In this document: in pieces, positions 19,521 through 33,600 of the stretch
How positions within the stretch are numbered: position 1 is the stretch's first letter
Layout of the letters: each line of letters begins with the position of its first letter
IMG/VR virus record: IMGVR_UViG_3300030098_004824
Location: 1-64,000 of that record
Length of the DNA: 64,000 nt
Reading direction: 5' to 3' (one strand)
Origin: a virus
The notes under the pieces: generated by a model
Told to the model about the DNA's origin: nothing
Database searches by the model: none
What the model saw: the letters and a program-made list of their open reading frames with translations, nothing else
Position numbers and translations under genes: made by a program

Positions 19521-21593
19521 ATGCCGTTAGTAAACTTTTCTAACCTGGATTTTGACCAGGTTAAAACAACTCTTAAGGATTATTTAAAATCTAACTCGGA
19601 TTTCACGGATTATGACTTCGAGGGATCGAATTTAGCAACAATAATTGATGTTTTAGCATATAATACGTATATTACTTCATATAATGCCAATATGGTGGCA
19701 AATGAAGTATTCATTGATAGTGCAACTTTGAGAGAAAATGTAGTTGCATTAGCAAGAAATATTGGATATGTACCAAGATCAAGAAAGGCAGCAAAAGCAA
19801 CTGTTAGTTTTTACGTAGATACTTCAAATGTAACTCCAGTTCCAGTAACATTGACCATTAAAAAAGGTCCTGTTGCTGCTACAACAGGCGGTTTTGGAGG
19901 ACAATCGTTCATTTTTTCAATTTTAGAAGATATTACAGTCCCAGTTGTTGATAATATTGCAAATTTTAACGATATTACCGTCTATGAAGGTACTCTTTTA
20001 CAGTCAAATTACGAATTTTCTTCAAGAAATAAGAATCAAAAGTTTGTTTTACAAAATTCTGGTATCGATACTGAGTTAATTTCGGTAGGAGTTAAGCCAA
20101 CTAGAAATGCTTCAGCATCTACATCATACAAATTACACGATAATATCTTTGACATTGATTCAAGTTCCAAAGTTTACTATCTCCAAGAGATAAGTGATGA
20201 AAGATATGAGATATTTTTTGGTGATGGTATATTTGGACAGTCTCTTGAAGACAGAAATTACATTACTGTCGATTATATAATAACAAATGGGGAAGAAGCG
20301 AATGGAATTAGTGCATTTAACTTTGCAGGAAAATTAATTCATACACATAGTGGAGTAGAATATCCAATAACTTCTGGAATTTCCCTATTATCAACTGGAT
20401 TGCAGTCTTCTGGGGGAGAAACTATTGAAAGTGTGGAGTCTGTTAGAAAATTTGCACCTAAAATATATGCTACTCAGAACAGAGCAGTAACTTCTCAAGA
20501 TTATGAATCACTAATTCCATCTAAAATTTACCCAGAAACAGAATCAATTTCAGTATTTGGTGGGGAAGAATTGGTTCCACCTCAATATGGAAAGGTTTTT
20601 ATTAGTATTAAACCAAGATTTGGTGATTTTTTACCAAATTTAGTCAAACAAAACATCAAATCCAAGCTTAAAAAGTATAGTGTAGCAGGTATTGTACCAG
20701 AAATTTTGGATTTGAAGTACTTATACTTAGAAGTTGACTCTAAAGTCTACTATAACAGTAATTTAACACCAAGTGGAACTGTTGTTGAAAATTCTGTAAG
20801 TACTAATACAACAAAATATGCTGATTCTTCAGAATTAAATAAGTATGGTGCAAGATTTAAGTATAGTAAATTCTTAAAAATTATTGATGAAAGTAGTGAA
20901 GCAATCACCTCTAACATTACTACAATTCAAATTAGAAGAGATTTAAGAGTTGCTTTGAATGCATTTGCAGAATATTCTATTGGTTTTGGTAACGAATTTT
21001 ATATTAAGAGTATGAATGGTTACAATATCAAGACTTCTGCATTTAAAGTTCAAGGAATTTCCACCGATGTTTATTTGTCAGATATTCCTAATAGTGATAG
21101 AGAAAGTGGAGAACTATTTTTGTTTAGTGTTCCATCAATAAACTCTACAAGTCCTAACATTATTAAGCGTAATGTTGGTAGTATAAATTATAAAAAGGGT
21201 ATTTTGACATTGAATCCCATCAATATACTTTCAGGTAAAGTTAAGGATGGTCAAACTATTATCGAAATTTCAGGATGTCCTAAGTCAAATGATGTTATTG
21301 GATTGCAAGATTTGTATTTACAATTAGATATTGGTAACAGCAAATTTAGTTCAATAGTAGATGAAATTTCTTCTGGACTTGATCCATCTGCTTCGAATTA
21401 TATTGTGACTTCAAGTTATCATAATGGTGTTTTAGTACGTCCAGGTGGTAGAGATAGTAGACCCACACAACCCTCTCAAACGGCATCTACGGGGTCTACA
21501 ACGTCTTCTAATGCTTCTGTAGGTACTATTGCTAGTGGAACAAGTAATACTCCTACATCATCGTCATCATCTTCATCTTCATCAAGTTATTAA
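19521..21593 (+). CDS. 6: Baseplate wedge protein gp6
   Basis: A 690-aa protein, close to T4 gp6 (660 aa). The N-terminus MPLVNFSNLDFDQVKTTLKD, then DVLAYNTYITSYNANMVANE, is the typical gp6/gpJ-family opening; the middle VRKFAPKIYATQNRAVTSQDYESLI is also conserved. gp6 dimers form the continuous inner ring of the baseplate. Its C-terminus carries an unusual Gly/Ser/Thr-rich tail ending in eleven serines and Tyr, from a TCA/TCT repeat near 21557-21590. Confidence 0.92.
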   Translation: MPLVNFSNLDFDQVKTTLKDYLKSNSDFTDYDFEGSNLATIIDVLAYNTYITSYNANMVANEVFIDSATLRENVVALARNIGYVPRSRKAAKATVSFYVDTSNVTPVPVTLTIKKGPVAATTGGFGGQSFIFSILEDITVPVVDNIANFNDITVYEGTLLQSNYEFSSRNKNQKFVLQNSGIDTELISVGVKPTRNASASTSYKLHDNIFDIDSSSKVYYLQEISDERYEIFFGDGIFGQSLEDRNYITVDYIITNGEEANGISAFNFAGKLIHTHSGVEYPITSGISLLSTGLQSSGGETIESVESVRKFAPKIYATQNRAVTSQDYESLIPSKIYPETESISVFGGEELVPPQYGKVFISIKPRFGDFLPNLVKQNIKSKLKKYSVAGIVPEILDLKYLYLEVDSKVYYNSNLTPSGTVVENSVSTNTTKYADSSELNKYGARFKYSKFLKIIDESSEAITSNITTIQIRRDLRVALNAFAEYSIGFGNEFYIKSMNGYNIKTSAFKVQGISTDVYLSDIPNSDRESGELFLFSVPSINSTSPNIIKRNVGSINYKKGILTLNPINILSGKVKDGQTIIEISGCPKSNDVIGLQDLYLQLDIGNSKFSSIVDEISSGLDPSASNYIVTSSYHNGVLVRPGGRDSRPTQPSQTASTGSTTSSNASVGTIASGTSNTPTSSSSSSSSSSY

Positions 21594-21605
21594 TAAAATA
21601 TAAAA

Positions 21606-24600
21606 ATGCCAGTAACTGGAATAGCAACTCACAGAGTTAAATTTAATAACGTTGTTCAGAACCAACTGCCTCAATATGTAAGGAATGAATTTCCTTTAAT
21701 TGAGAATTTTTTGAAGCAATATTATATTTCTCAAGAATTTGATGGAGCTCCTGTTGATTTAATCCAAAATATTGACCAATATGTAAAAGTTGATGAGATA
21801 ACAAATTTAACAGATTCAGCTGTTTTAAAGGGTAATATTACTGAATATGTTACTACAATTAATGTAAATCAGTATTATAGTGAACAACTAGATGGGTTTC
21901 CTGATAGTTATGGTATTATAAAAATTGATAATGAGATAATTACATATACTGGAAAAACGGCTAATTCATTTACAGGTTGTGTAAGAGGATTTTCTGGAAT
22001 TTCTTCTCATATTTCTCCAGATAACCCAGAACAGCTAGTATTTGAATCAACAAATGCTGCAACTCATTTAGATGGTGCAACAATACACAATTTAAGCAAT
22101 CTTTTTCTAAAAGAGTTTTTAAGGAAAACAAAACGTCAAATCTTACCACTTTTAGATGAAAGACAATTTTCTAGTGATTTAGATGAAAATGTATTTATAA
22201 AACAGTCAAAAGATTTTTATAGTAGTAGAGGAACGGATAGATCTTTTGAAATCTTATTCAAATCTCTTTATAATAAAGAAGTAGATGTAGTAAAACCAAG
22301 AGAATTTTTATTTACTCCATCAAATTCAGATTATAGAGTAACAAATGATTTAATAGTTGAAGCAATAGAGGGTGATCCAACTAATCTTGAATTAGCAACT
22401 TTAATACAACAACCATATGCTTTTGGATCAGGAATAGAAAAGGCATATGCACCCATAACTGCTGTTGAGAAGATTGTTTCTAACGAAGGAAATAATTTTT
22501 ATCAACTTAGTATTGATGCTGGATATAGTAGAGATATTAGTGTTGATGGTGCAACTTATGGTAAGTTTTCTGTTATTCCAAGAACTAGAAATATAGGACA
22601 AGTATCTGCAGGTGCTACTTTCTTTGATGTTGATTCAACTGTAGGATTTGGAACTACTGGCGAATTGTCAGTTACTTATAATGATGCAAGTATTGGAATT
22701 GTATCATACACTTCAAAATCATTAACTCAGTTTTATGGAGTTACTAATGTAACTTCACCAATATTAGATGGAACAAATATTGGAATTGATACTTGTGCTT
22801 ATGGTCAATCAACAGTTGATTCGACAGAAAGAATTAAAGTAAGAATTAATTCTGTTATTAATAGGTTAGAATATCCTAAAGATGCTTATTATTATAATGC
22901 TGGAGATACTGCAAATATATCTGCTTTAGGTAGAAAATCTAGGAATTTTAAGACAAAAAATTGGGTCTATAATAACTATGCTCTTTATAATGTAAAAAGC
23001 GTATCTTTAGTTGATTCATCTGACCAAACATGGGATATTACTTTATTTGTTGACCATGATTTTAAGATAAATGATTCAATTACTATTGTTGGACAAGATG
23101 GTGTAGATAGAAATGGTCAAGTTGTTGATGTATTATCTGTTAAATCTTTAACTATAAAAGGACAGGGTGGATTAAATATTAATGAAACTTATACGATAAA
23201 CAGAAATATTTCAAAAACATCATCAACTACTTTTATAGATGCAAGAAAATATGCCTGTAATGTTCAAAATGTATATGAAGATGATAAAGAAATTGTAGTA
23301 GCATCACCATCATTACCATCATATACAATTAATACTGATGATAGAACTGTTAAATTTAGTGGAACCTATGTTGGAACTGAATTGCTAATAACATCAGGAT
23401 CACTTGCAGATCATGGATATTATACTGGGGATGCTATACAATATGATACGAATATAACAACAACAACTTCTTATGATGGTTGGGGTAATACAATCACAAA
23501 AAATGTTTCTGGTGAAAGATTATTTCCAACTGGATTATATTTTGTAAAAAGAGTATCTGCTAATTCGATAAAATTAGCAAAAAGTAGAACTGATCTTTTT
23601 AATGGAGATTTTGTTGAAGTTGAAAGTTCAACTACTGTGGTTGATCAAACAATAAAACCCTATAGTTTTAAAGATAGAACTTTAAGTAGTCAAAAATTAA
23701 TAAGAAAATTTGCTGATCCTGTTTATGATGGAAATGCTAATACAGAAACAAATCCAGGATATACAGGAATGCTCTGTAATGGAGTAGAAATATTAAATTA
23801 TAAATCAAATGACGTAGTTTATTATGGACAAATTGATAAAATTGATGTTCTTGATCCAGGACTTGACTATGATGTTGTAAATCCACCTTCATTATTAATC
23901 GAAGATAGTGTTGGGACTGGTGCTACTGGTAGTGTTTCAGTTAAAGGTGTTTTGACACAATTAAGGGTTTTAGACACAGGATTTGATTATCTCGACAAAC
24001 CAACAGTAACAATATCTGGTGGTAATGGAACTCCTTCTGAAGTTCTGGTCAATATGAAAAAAATTGATCATTCTACATCTTTCTTTGCAGATCTTGATTC
24101 AGATCAGGTTGGACTTGGTACTACAAGTGGAACTTTAGGTGAATGGTATGAAACTATAGGGTTTAGTACTTTCCATAAATTTAGAAATAATGAAAAAGTG
24201 ATATATGATTCTGGTAATCAATCGGGTGTTGGTGGATTATCCACAAATGCTGTATATTATGTTTCTACTATGATTGGGCTTGGTAATACTACAGAAAGTT
24301 TTACTAAGATAAAATTATATCCAACATTATCTGATTCTCTTGCAGGTATTAATACAGTGGTTCTTACTTCTTATGGTGAAGGAAGACATGCTTTAAGATC
24401 TTTTGAAAAGAAATCTGTACTTGCGGGTATTAATGTAGTATCAGGTGGAATCTATGAAAATAAGCAAAGAAAAGTTGCTGCTTCTGGTGTAAGTACTTCC
24501 AAAGATCAAATCACAATTAAAGATCATGATTATAAAGATGGTGAAATAATTAAGTATACTGCAGGAGATAGTGGAATTGGTGGTCTTACTGATGGATCTG

Positions 24601-27600
24601 AATATTATATTACAAAGATTGATAATGATACGTTTAAACTATCAACTGTAGGGGTTGGAACTACTAGTGGTGTTGATTTTTATCAAAAAACAAAACAATA
24701 CATTAATCTTACATCAATAGGTGTAGGAACACATACATTTAATTATCCTGGTATTACAGTTACTGTTTCAGGTAATGTTGGAGTTGCTTCTACTGGATTA
24801 GAAACTTTCCAAGCAAGTGTACAACCAATTATTAGAGGAACAATTACATCAGCTACCTTAGACGATAAAGGTAGTGGATATGGTACAGGAGAAATTATTA
24901 ATTATAATAGAAAACCAGATGTTAGTTTGATAAGTGGAGAGCAAGCACAAATTACTCCAATTGTTGTTGATGGTAAAATAGTAGAAGTGGTTGTTCTGAA
25001 TAAAGGAAAGCAATATAGTTCTCCACCTGATATAAGAATTAGTGGTGATGGAACTGGAGCTTCAGTTACACCTATATTGAGTGATGGATTACTATCTTCT
25101 GTAAAGGTAGTTGAATCTGGATCAGGATATACTCAACAAAATACATCAGGAATTGTTGTTTTTACTGGAAGAGGTGCTAATTTTGATCCACATATTCAAA
25201 AGTGGACAGTAAATCTTGCTCAGAAGAATAGAGCCCATATTGATGAAGATGATGGAATAATTGAAGATGGAATTAATAGATCTTTTGGATTGCAATATTC
25301 TCATGTATATGCTCCAAGAAAATATAGACAATCTGTATCTTCTGTAGATCAAGATGGAAATATTTTATATGGAAATAAAGATTTATATAAGGAACAAGGT
25401 CAAGAACAAGTAAGAGATGAACATTCTCCAATTATGGGATGGGCATACGATGGTCATCCAATTTATGGACCATATGGATATATTTCTAAAGAAGGTGGTT
25501 TAATTGAAAGAATGAGAAGTGGATATATTGAAGAAGCATCTAAAAAGACCAATAGACCTTCTTTAATAGAATTTCCTGCAGGATTTTTTGTTGAAGATTA
25601 TACTTATAAACCATTAACACAAGATACTGTTTTAGATAAAAATAATGGAAGATTTTGCGTAACCCCAGAATTTCCTAATGGCACGTATGCATATTTTGCC
25701 ACTATTGATAATATAATATCACAAGAAGCTCCATTTTCTGGATATTTTGAACCAGTTTTTCCATATTTTATTGGAGATAGTTTTTATGCAAAACCAAATG
25801 AATTTAATTTACATAGAACTTCAAATCAAGATGAATTTGATTTAAATGATACTGAATATTATAGAAATACTAAACCTTATAATTTAATTGAAGGAAAAAT
25901 AAATTATAAGTATCTAACAATACCAAATAATTTAAACCAAACAGCAAGTATTAAAGGAGTTTCTCCTGGTAGAATTGAAAAGATTGGAATAGTAACTGCT
26001 GGTTCAGGATATAGAGTAAATGATGAATTAGTATTTGATAATACTGGAACCAAAGGTGCTGGTGTATCTGCAAGAGTATCAAAACTTAAAGGAGTATCTG
26101 TTGATAATATAAGTGTTGCTACTAGTTCTATTACTGGTGTTGAAATATATCCATTTACAAAAAATGAATATATTCTTTATTCAGATAATCCTCATAATTT
26201 CAATAATCTTGATATAATATCAATTACTGGATTATCTACTGAATCTTCTGGACTTGAGGGTAATTATATTGCTGGTATCGAAACTGGTACATATGTGTTT
26301 GCTGGTGTAGGAACTACTGGTGGAGGTGGATTAGGTCCTGCTACTAGTACTGGAATGGTATCTGATATTAATGTAGTAGGAAATCTTGGATTTAATCATA
26401 TTAGGGAAAATGATATTATTGGGATTGGAACAGAAGAGGTAAGAGTATTAAATGTACTAGAAAATGCTTCTGCACTTAGAATTGAAAGAGGAGTAAATGG
26501 TGTAACTGGTACATCACATACTGCAGGTGCTGTTTTAAGAATTGATCAAAGAAAAATAAAAATAAATGCTGGTTTTAAAACAGATCATAATTATAGAATT
26601 AATAAGCAAATATATTTCAATCCATCAGAAACTGTTGGATTAGGAACTACTTCTGGTGTTGGTATAGGAACTACTATTTTCTTTACTGGAATAACATCAA
26701 CAAATCTTGGAATATCTTCAATTTATATTCCAACTCAAGCATTGTATATTCCAGGTCACAATTTAAAAACTGGAGATCAAGTAACATATTCTCCAGGTAA
26801 TGGTGGATCTGGAATGTCAGTTGGTATGGGTACTACTACTCCAGAAAATGCAGCTGGAATAACCACACTTACAGATGGTCAAACATTATATGTTGCGAAA
26901 TATAGTAATGATATAATTGGTTTAGCAACAGTAAGAGTTGGATTGGGTACAACAGGAATATTTGTAGGACTTGTTACCAATTATCCTTTAGGAAGACAAA
27001 CTCCTTTATATTTTAGAACTCTTGGTGTTGGTAATAGTCATAGTATTAAAACAAATTATTCACCAATAACAGGTGAAATTGTTAGAAATCTTGTAACTAT
27101 TGATACTGGAATATCAACTCATGGAATACATGTTGGACACGATGTTGACGTTGATGTCAATACTGGAACAACTACATCGTTTGATTTCCAATATGATGAT
27201 TTTTATAGAAAACTTATTGTAAATCCAAGATCATTTGATGGTGGTAATATTACTACATCAACAAATTCGATTACAATAACAGATCATAATTGGCAAACAG
27301 GTCAAAAAATTATTCATCAGTCTGATGGACCTGCAGAAGGACTTGGTACTAATGAAATTTATTATGTAGTTAAAGTTGATAAAGATACTATTAAATTATC
27401 TGATAGTTATTATAATGCTACGCAATTTGTACCAAAAACTATTGGAATAGGTACTACGGGTACTAATGGTAGCATTAAACCAATTAACCCACCTCTAGAG
27501 GTTTATAGGGATGCTACAGTAACCTTTACACTTGCTAATGGTTCTTTAGGATATGAGGTTCAAGGAACTAGTTATCCAGCATTTCAATTAAATTTCTATA

Positions 27601-30600
27601 AAGATAGTAATTTTAAGTATCAATATGATACAAATGATCTTGAGAAAAAATTCAATGTTCAAAGAGTAGGTGTTACTGGTGTAGATGGAACCGCAAAAGT
27701 AACTTTATCAGTAAATAAAAATACTCCAGATCTTTTATATTACAAATTAGATACTGTAGAAGTAAGTAGTTTACCTGCAGTTAAATCTGAAATAAATGTT
27801 GATGGTGAAGTTCGTGGTAATAATGAATTTGCATCAAAAACAAGTTTATATAATGGAACCTTTAGAGTTTCTGCTGGAGCAGCTGATACATCTTTCTCAT
27901 ACAGTGTAACTAGAATTCCTGAAAATACTTCTTATATTTCTACTGAAAATGCTACTATATTATATACAACCAATTGTACTCATACAGTTGGACCAATTGC
28001 AGATGTTGAAATAAAAGATGCTGGCAAAAATTATTATTCTCTTCCAGGAATTACTACAATTACTACTGGTGGTGGTAAAAATGCAGTTTTAGAACCTTCT
28101 AGTACTTCTATTGGTTTAATAAAAACTGTTAATATTGATAAAATTGGTTTTGATCTTTCTATTGATAAAACCGTAAGACCTTCTGTTATTTTACCAAATA
28201 TTATAAAAATAAATTCATTTGCTTCCTTTGAATCTATTGGTATATCTTCTCAGGGTAAAGGATATAGTACAGCTCCTTCTTTAAAGGTATTTGATGGAAA
28301 GGATGATACTTTAATTACCGATCTTGATCTTAGATATGATACGGGTGATACTTCTGTGGAGATATTGAAAAATACCTATGGAATGAATAATGTACCTCCA
28401 AAAATAATTCCTACTGGAAATACAAATGGTGTAGGAATTAGCACTGTTGGATTTAATACAATTACCAAGTATGCGACAATAACATTAGATGTTGGATTTA
28501 GTACAGCAAATACATTCCCATTTGTTGTTGGTGATAGAGTATTAATTGAAGGTATAAGTGTTGGTGTTGGATCAACTGGTAAAGGATTTAATTCATCTGC
28601 ATATAATTACAAATTATTTACTATAACTTCAACAGATCCAAATATTGGTGGAGTTGGTGCTACTGTATCTTATAGTCTTGATGGTGATTATGATGATGGT
28701 GAGATTGTTGGATTATATGATGGTGATAATTCTGCTGGAAGAATAATTGCGGAAAAAACATTCCCAGTTTTTAATGCAATATTGAAATTTAATGATTTTG
28801 CAATTGGAGAAACTGTAGAATCAGATACTACTTCTGGTAGTGTTGAAGCTTGGGATAGGCAAAATGGAATTTTAAGAGTTTCAACAAGTGATAACTTTGT
28901 TGTTAATGAAAGAATTAAAGGATTAGCATCTAAAACTGAAGGACTTGCTTCTTCCGTAACAACATATAATTCTTCTTTTGAATTAAGTCCTTTAACTAAG
29001 GTTATTAAAGGATCTGAAACTGTATCTGGATTTTTAAATGAGAGTATTCAAAGAGTTCAAGATAGTTTATATTATCAGAATTTCTCATATGCTTTAAGAT
29101 CTGAAGTTGATTATGATACATGGGATGATGCTATCAGTGCTTCTGATCATACTGCAGGGTTTAAGAAATTTTCTGATTATCAATTAGTAACTCCTCCTAC
29201 AGAAGGAACTGACAATAATATGACGGTTGGAATATCATCCAATTCTATGGAAATTACTAATGAATTAGTAGGATTTGTTGATTTAAATTGTGTTTATGAT
29301 TTTGATTTAGTTAGAGAAAATGTACTTTGGCAAGGAGGTGGATTCTCTTCAGATGAAATTTATTTCAATAGTAGAATCTTAACTGATTATTATGAATCTG
29401 CTGGAAATAGAGTTTTATTACTTGACGATTTTAGTGGATTGTTTAATAGTAATCCAAGACCAACTCGTTATTCTTTAGTTGATCAATGGCCTCTTAATAC
29501 CCATAGATCATTAAAATATTTCCTTTTCTATAGAGATAGAAGATTTACTGGAGAAAAGGAGTGTATGGTTGTTGATCTTGTTCATGATGGATCATATTCT
29601 TATATGAACCAATATGGTGGTGTTGATACTAAACAAGCACTTGGAACATTTGATTTTCAGGTTGATGGTATAGATGGACAATTATTATTTTTCCCATATA
29701 AGTATTCTATAAACGATTATGATATTGGATTTATTGCGTATTCTTTAGATGATAATATTTTAGGTATTGGTACAACTAATATTGGTGGAATTGCTCAATT
29801 AGATACTACTAGTTGTTCTACGTGGGCAGGAGGTAATCCAGGATTTACTACAACTTTAGTTTCTGTTGGTCACACATATAGATCAATGAAACTTTTAGTT
29901 TCTATGAGTAATAATAATAATGAACATCAATTTAACGAACTTAATATAGTTCATGATAATACTGATGCATATGCAGTTGATTATGGAGAATTAGATACTT
30001 CTCAAACACTTACAAGAAGAGAATCTACAGGATTTGGAACATATTATGCATATCTTGATAGTGGAAATATGATTGTTAAATTTATACCAAAAAATAATGG
30101 TATTGGAGTAACTATTAATACAATTCAAGTTGGATTAGGTAGTGATATTCCTAATGGTATTGGAACAGCAAATATGCTACATGCTGATTTAATAGCAAAA
30201 TCAACAGCTATTGAATCTTCTGGTTCTCCAGGATTCCATACTGTTGGTTCTTATAATGAGAATTTTGATGCTGGATATTTCTTTGTACAGGTTTCTGATT
30301 CAACAAATAATATGCATTCAGTTCATGAGATACTTGTAGTTGATAATGATACTGATGATACTGTTGGAACCACATATGATCTTGAGTATGGTGTAGTTGA
30401 AACTAATACTGGACTAGGAACATTTGGATCAAGGTTTAATGGAACTACTAGAGAATTATTATTTACTCCAAAAGCAGGACTTGCAGTTACTGTTACCAGT
30501 TATATGAATGCTTGGACATTCTTAGATGCACCTTCTGATACTTTGGAATTTAATAATGGAATGATTAGAACTGGTTATGGATTATATGAAGGAACAGAAA

Positions 30601-33600
30601 ATGCTATTAAGAGATCATTTGATTTAACACATGAATTAAATCCAGTATTTGAAAGGTATTGGGTTGGTAATGATAGTAATATTGTTAGTGTTTCTGCCGA
30701 TACTATTAAAATTCCAAATCATTTTTGGGTTAGTGGTGAATCTGTCAAGTATAAGCATAATGGTGGCATTACATCTGCTATTGGTATAGGACAGAGTAAT
30801 TTTGCAGGTATAGGAAATACGACATACTTACCAGAAGATTTATTCATTATTAAAATTAGTGAAGATAAAGTTAAACTTGCAAGTTCTGCAGAAAATGCAT
30901 TAAAGAGAATTCCTATTGCATTAGATATTACAAGTGTTGGTATTGGTACTTCTCATAGATTTGTATCAACTAATCAAAATGCTAAAGCAATTTTATCTAT
31001 TGATAACGTAATTCAATCCCCCGTTGTTGCAACTGCAATAACTACTGTTCTTTCAGATCAAGTATGGTCAGTTGATGAACATATAAGTGTTAGTGGAATT
31101 ACATCATTCTTTGGATCTGACATAATCAAGGTTGGCGATGAAATAATGAAAATTAAGGCTGTTGGTGTTGGATCAACAAACCAATTTAAAGTTCGTAGGG
31201 GATGGATGGGTACCCAAATTGGATATGCTCATACTAATACATTGGTTACTAAGATTAATGGAAATTATAACATAATTGATAATGTATGTACCTTTGCAGA
31301 AGCACCATTTGGTAATGTTCCACTATCATCAACTACTAATGCTCCAGATGAAAGAGATTGGATTGGAATAGCAACAGGATCTAGTTTTCAAGGAAGAACC
31401 TTTATGCGTTCTGGTGTAGAGGATGAAGCAAATGAAACTTATTATAGAAACTTAATTTTTGATGATTTCTCTAATGATTTTAATGGAATTGATAAATCAT
31501 TTACTTTAAAATCAAATGGATCTAATGTTAGTGGATTTTCTACTGAAAATGCAGTAATGTTAATTAATGATGTTTTCCAAGCTCCAGGAGCAACTTCAAA
31601 TTATACATTGGCTGAATCATCTGGTGTTACAACTGCAACATTTACTGGTTTTGCTGCTTCTATCGGAAATGATGTTAATACTGCAGGTATTCCACTTGGT
31701 GGTGTTCTTCTTTCTGTTGGTTCAACTGAAGGATTGGGGTATCAACCTCTTGTATCTGCTGGTGGCACAGTAACTATAGTTTCAGATCAATTAATTCTTG
31801 GTACAGGTCTTACAAATCCAGGTAGTATTTCAACTATTACTATTGGAAATACTGGATCTGGATATAGAGCAAGAACAGAATATGAGATTTTGACTGAAAT
31901 AGCATCTCCAGTTGGTATTGGATCAACAGTAATTTACCTTAAAAATAGAAATAGTGTTTTTGGTTTAATTGATTTATTAAATACTGGATCTAATATTAAA
32001 ATTGGAATAGGGACATGGACATCCCCTGTTGATGTTGTTTCTGTTGGTGGAACATTTGTTCGTTTCCATCCCGATCACGTTCAAGGACATGTTATACCAG
32101 TAGATACTCCTGTTAAAATTGAAGTATCGAATCCTACAGTTGGATTTGCTAATGTTACAGCTATTGTTAGTGATCTTCAGGATGGTGGATTTATTGGATT
32201 ATCAACGGCTGCATATAATCCTATGACGGGTATTATGACAGTGACAACTCTTTCCGAGCACGGAATGAGTGAAGGTGATCATATTAAGATAAGAGATAAG
32301 ACTCTTGCATTTAGTTGTAATGCGGGTGTTGGTGTTCATACTTATTCTGGTGGAACTGTTGGTGCTGCATTTACTGATAATAGTAATAATGCATATACTG
32401 TTACAGATGCTGCTTATGTTGGATCAACAGGTCTCTTAACATTAACTATTGGATCTCATAGTTTAACTACAAGTAATGATATCTGGATTGGTGCTAATAA
32501 GATCGTCTTTACTTGTGATGAAGATGGTCATGCAACAGATCACCCATATCCTCGTACAACTGATCCAGCATATAATACTGGACTTGATATTGTATCAAAA
32601 ACTGCCACAACTATTACTGTTAATGTTGGTATTGGATCAACTACAGATGCAAAACTCTATCCAAGAGAGTCTGATCCTATAAGTGGTAGATGGATAAAGA
32701 CATCTAATGTATCTTCTAAATCATTTGAAGTTCAAGTTCTTGATAATGCACCTTCTACAAATAGGTCTACTCACGTATTCCAGTATGCACACCCTAATGC
32801 AATTGTTGTTGGTGAAAAGATTCCAGAATACCATGTTGGTTTTGCTACAATTTTAACTGGAACAGGACATATATCAACAAATGTAAGTATAACAAATACT
32901 GAACAAAGGTTCTATTCTAAGAGGACAATTTCAAATGTAGGATATAATTCAGTAACTGGTATGACTACTGTTACTACAACAACTCCTCATGGATTAATAG
33001 ATGATGATTTTGTAAAAGTTTCTGGTATTGCATTTACTTGTGATTATAAATCAGAAGTTAATATTAGTGGTATTGCATATAGTGCAGCAAGTGGAATTAT
33101 GACGGTTACTACTTCTGCTGGACATGGATTAACAACATATGGAACAGTTGCAAGCACTGTTATTTTAACTGGAATTGGTATGACATGTCAGTTAGACAAT
33201 GGATCATCTACTCATACTTATCCAAGAACTAACGATCCAACTTATAATGGTAATAAAGTTTTAGAAGTTTTAAGTTCTACTCAATTTGTAGTTAACGTTG
33301 GTATTTCAACTGTACCAACATTCTATCAATCAGGAGGAACTGCACAAGGAGCTATTATTGCACCAAGACCAAGTGATCCAGCATCTAATGGATCAGAAGT
33401 ACTTCGTGTAGTAAGTCCAACATCATTTGAAATTAATAGTGGAATATCAACAAGAGTTCATCGTTATGCAAGAGGTGGAACAGTTGATAAAATTACTGAA
33501 TTAGAAATTGATTCACCACTTTCATATGAAAATTTACCACTTTATTATTCTTCATCTTCAATATCAGGGGTTGGAAGTAATGCAACAGTAGATTTAACTG

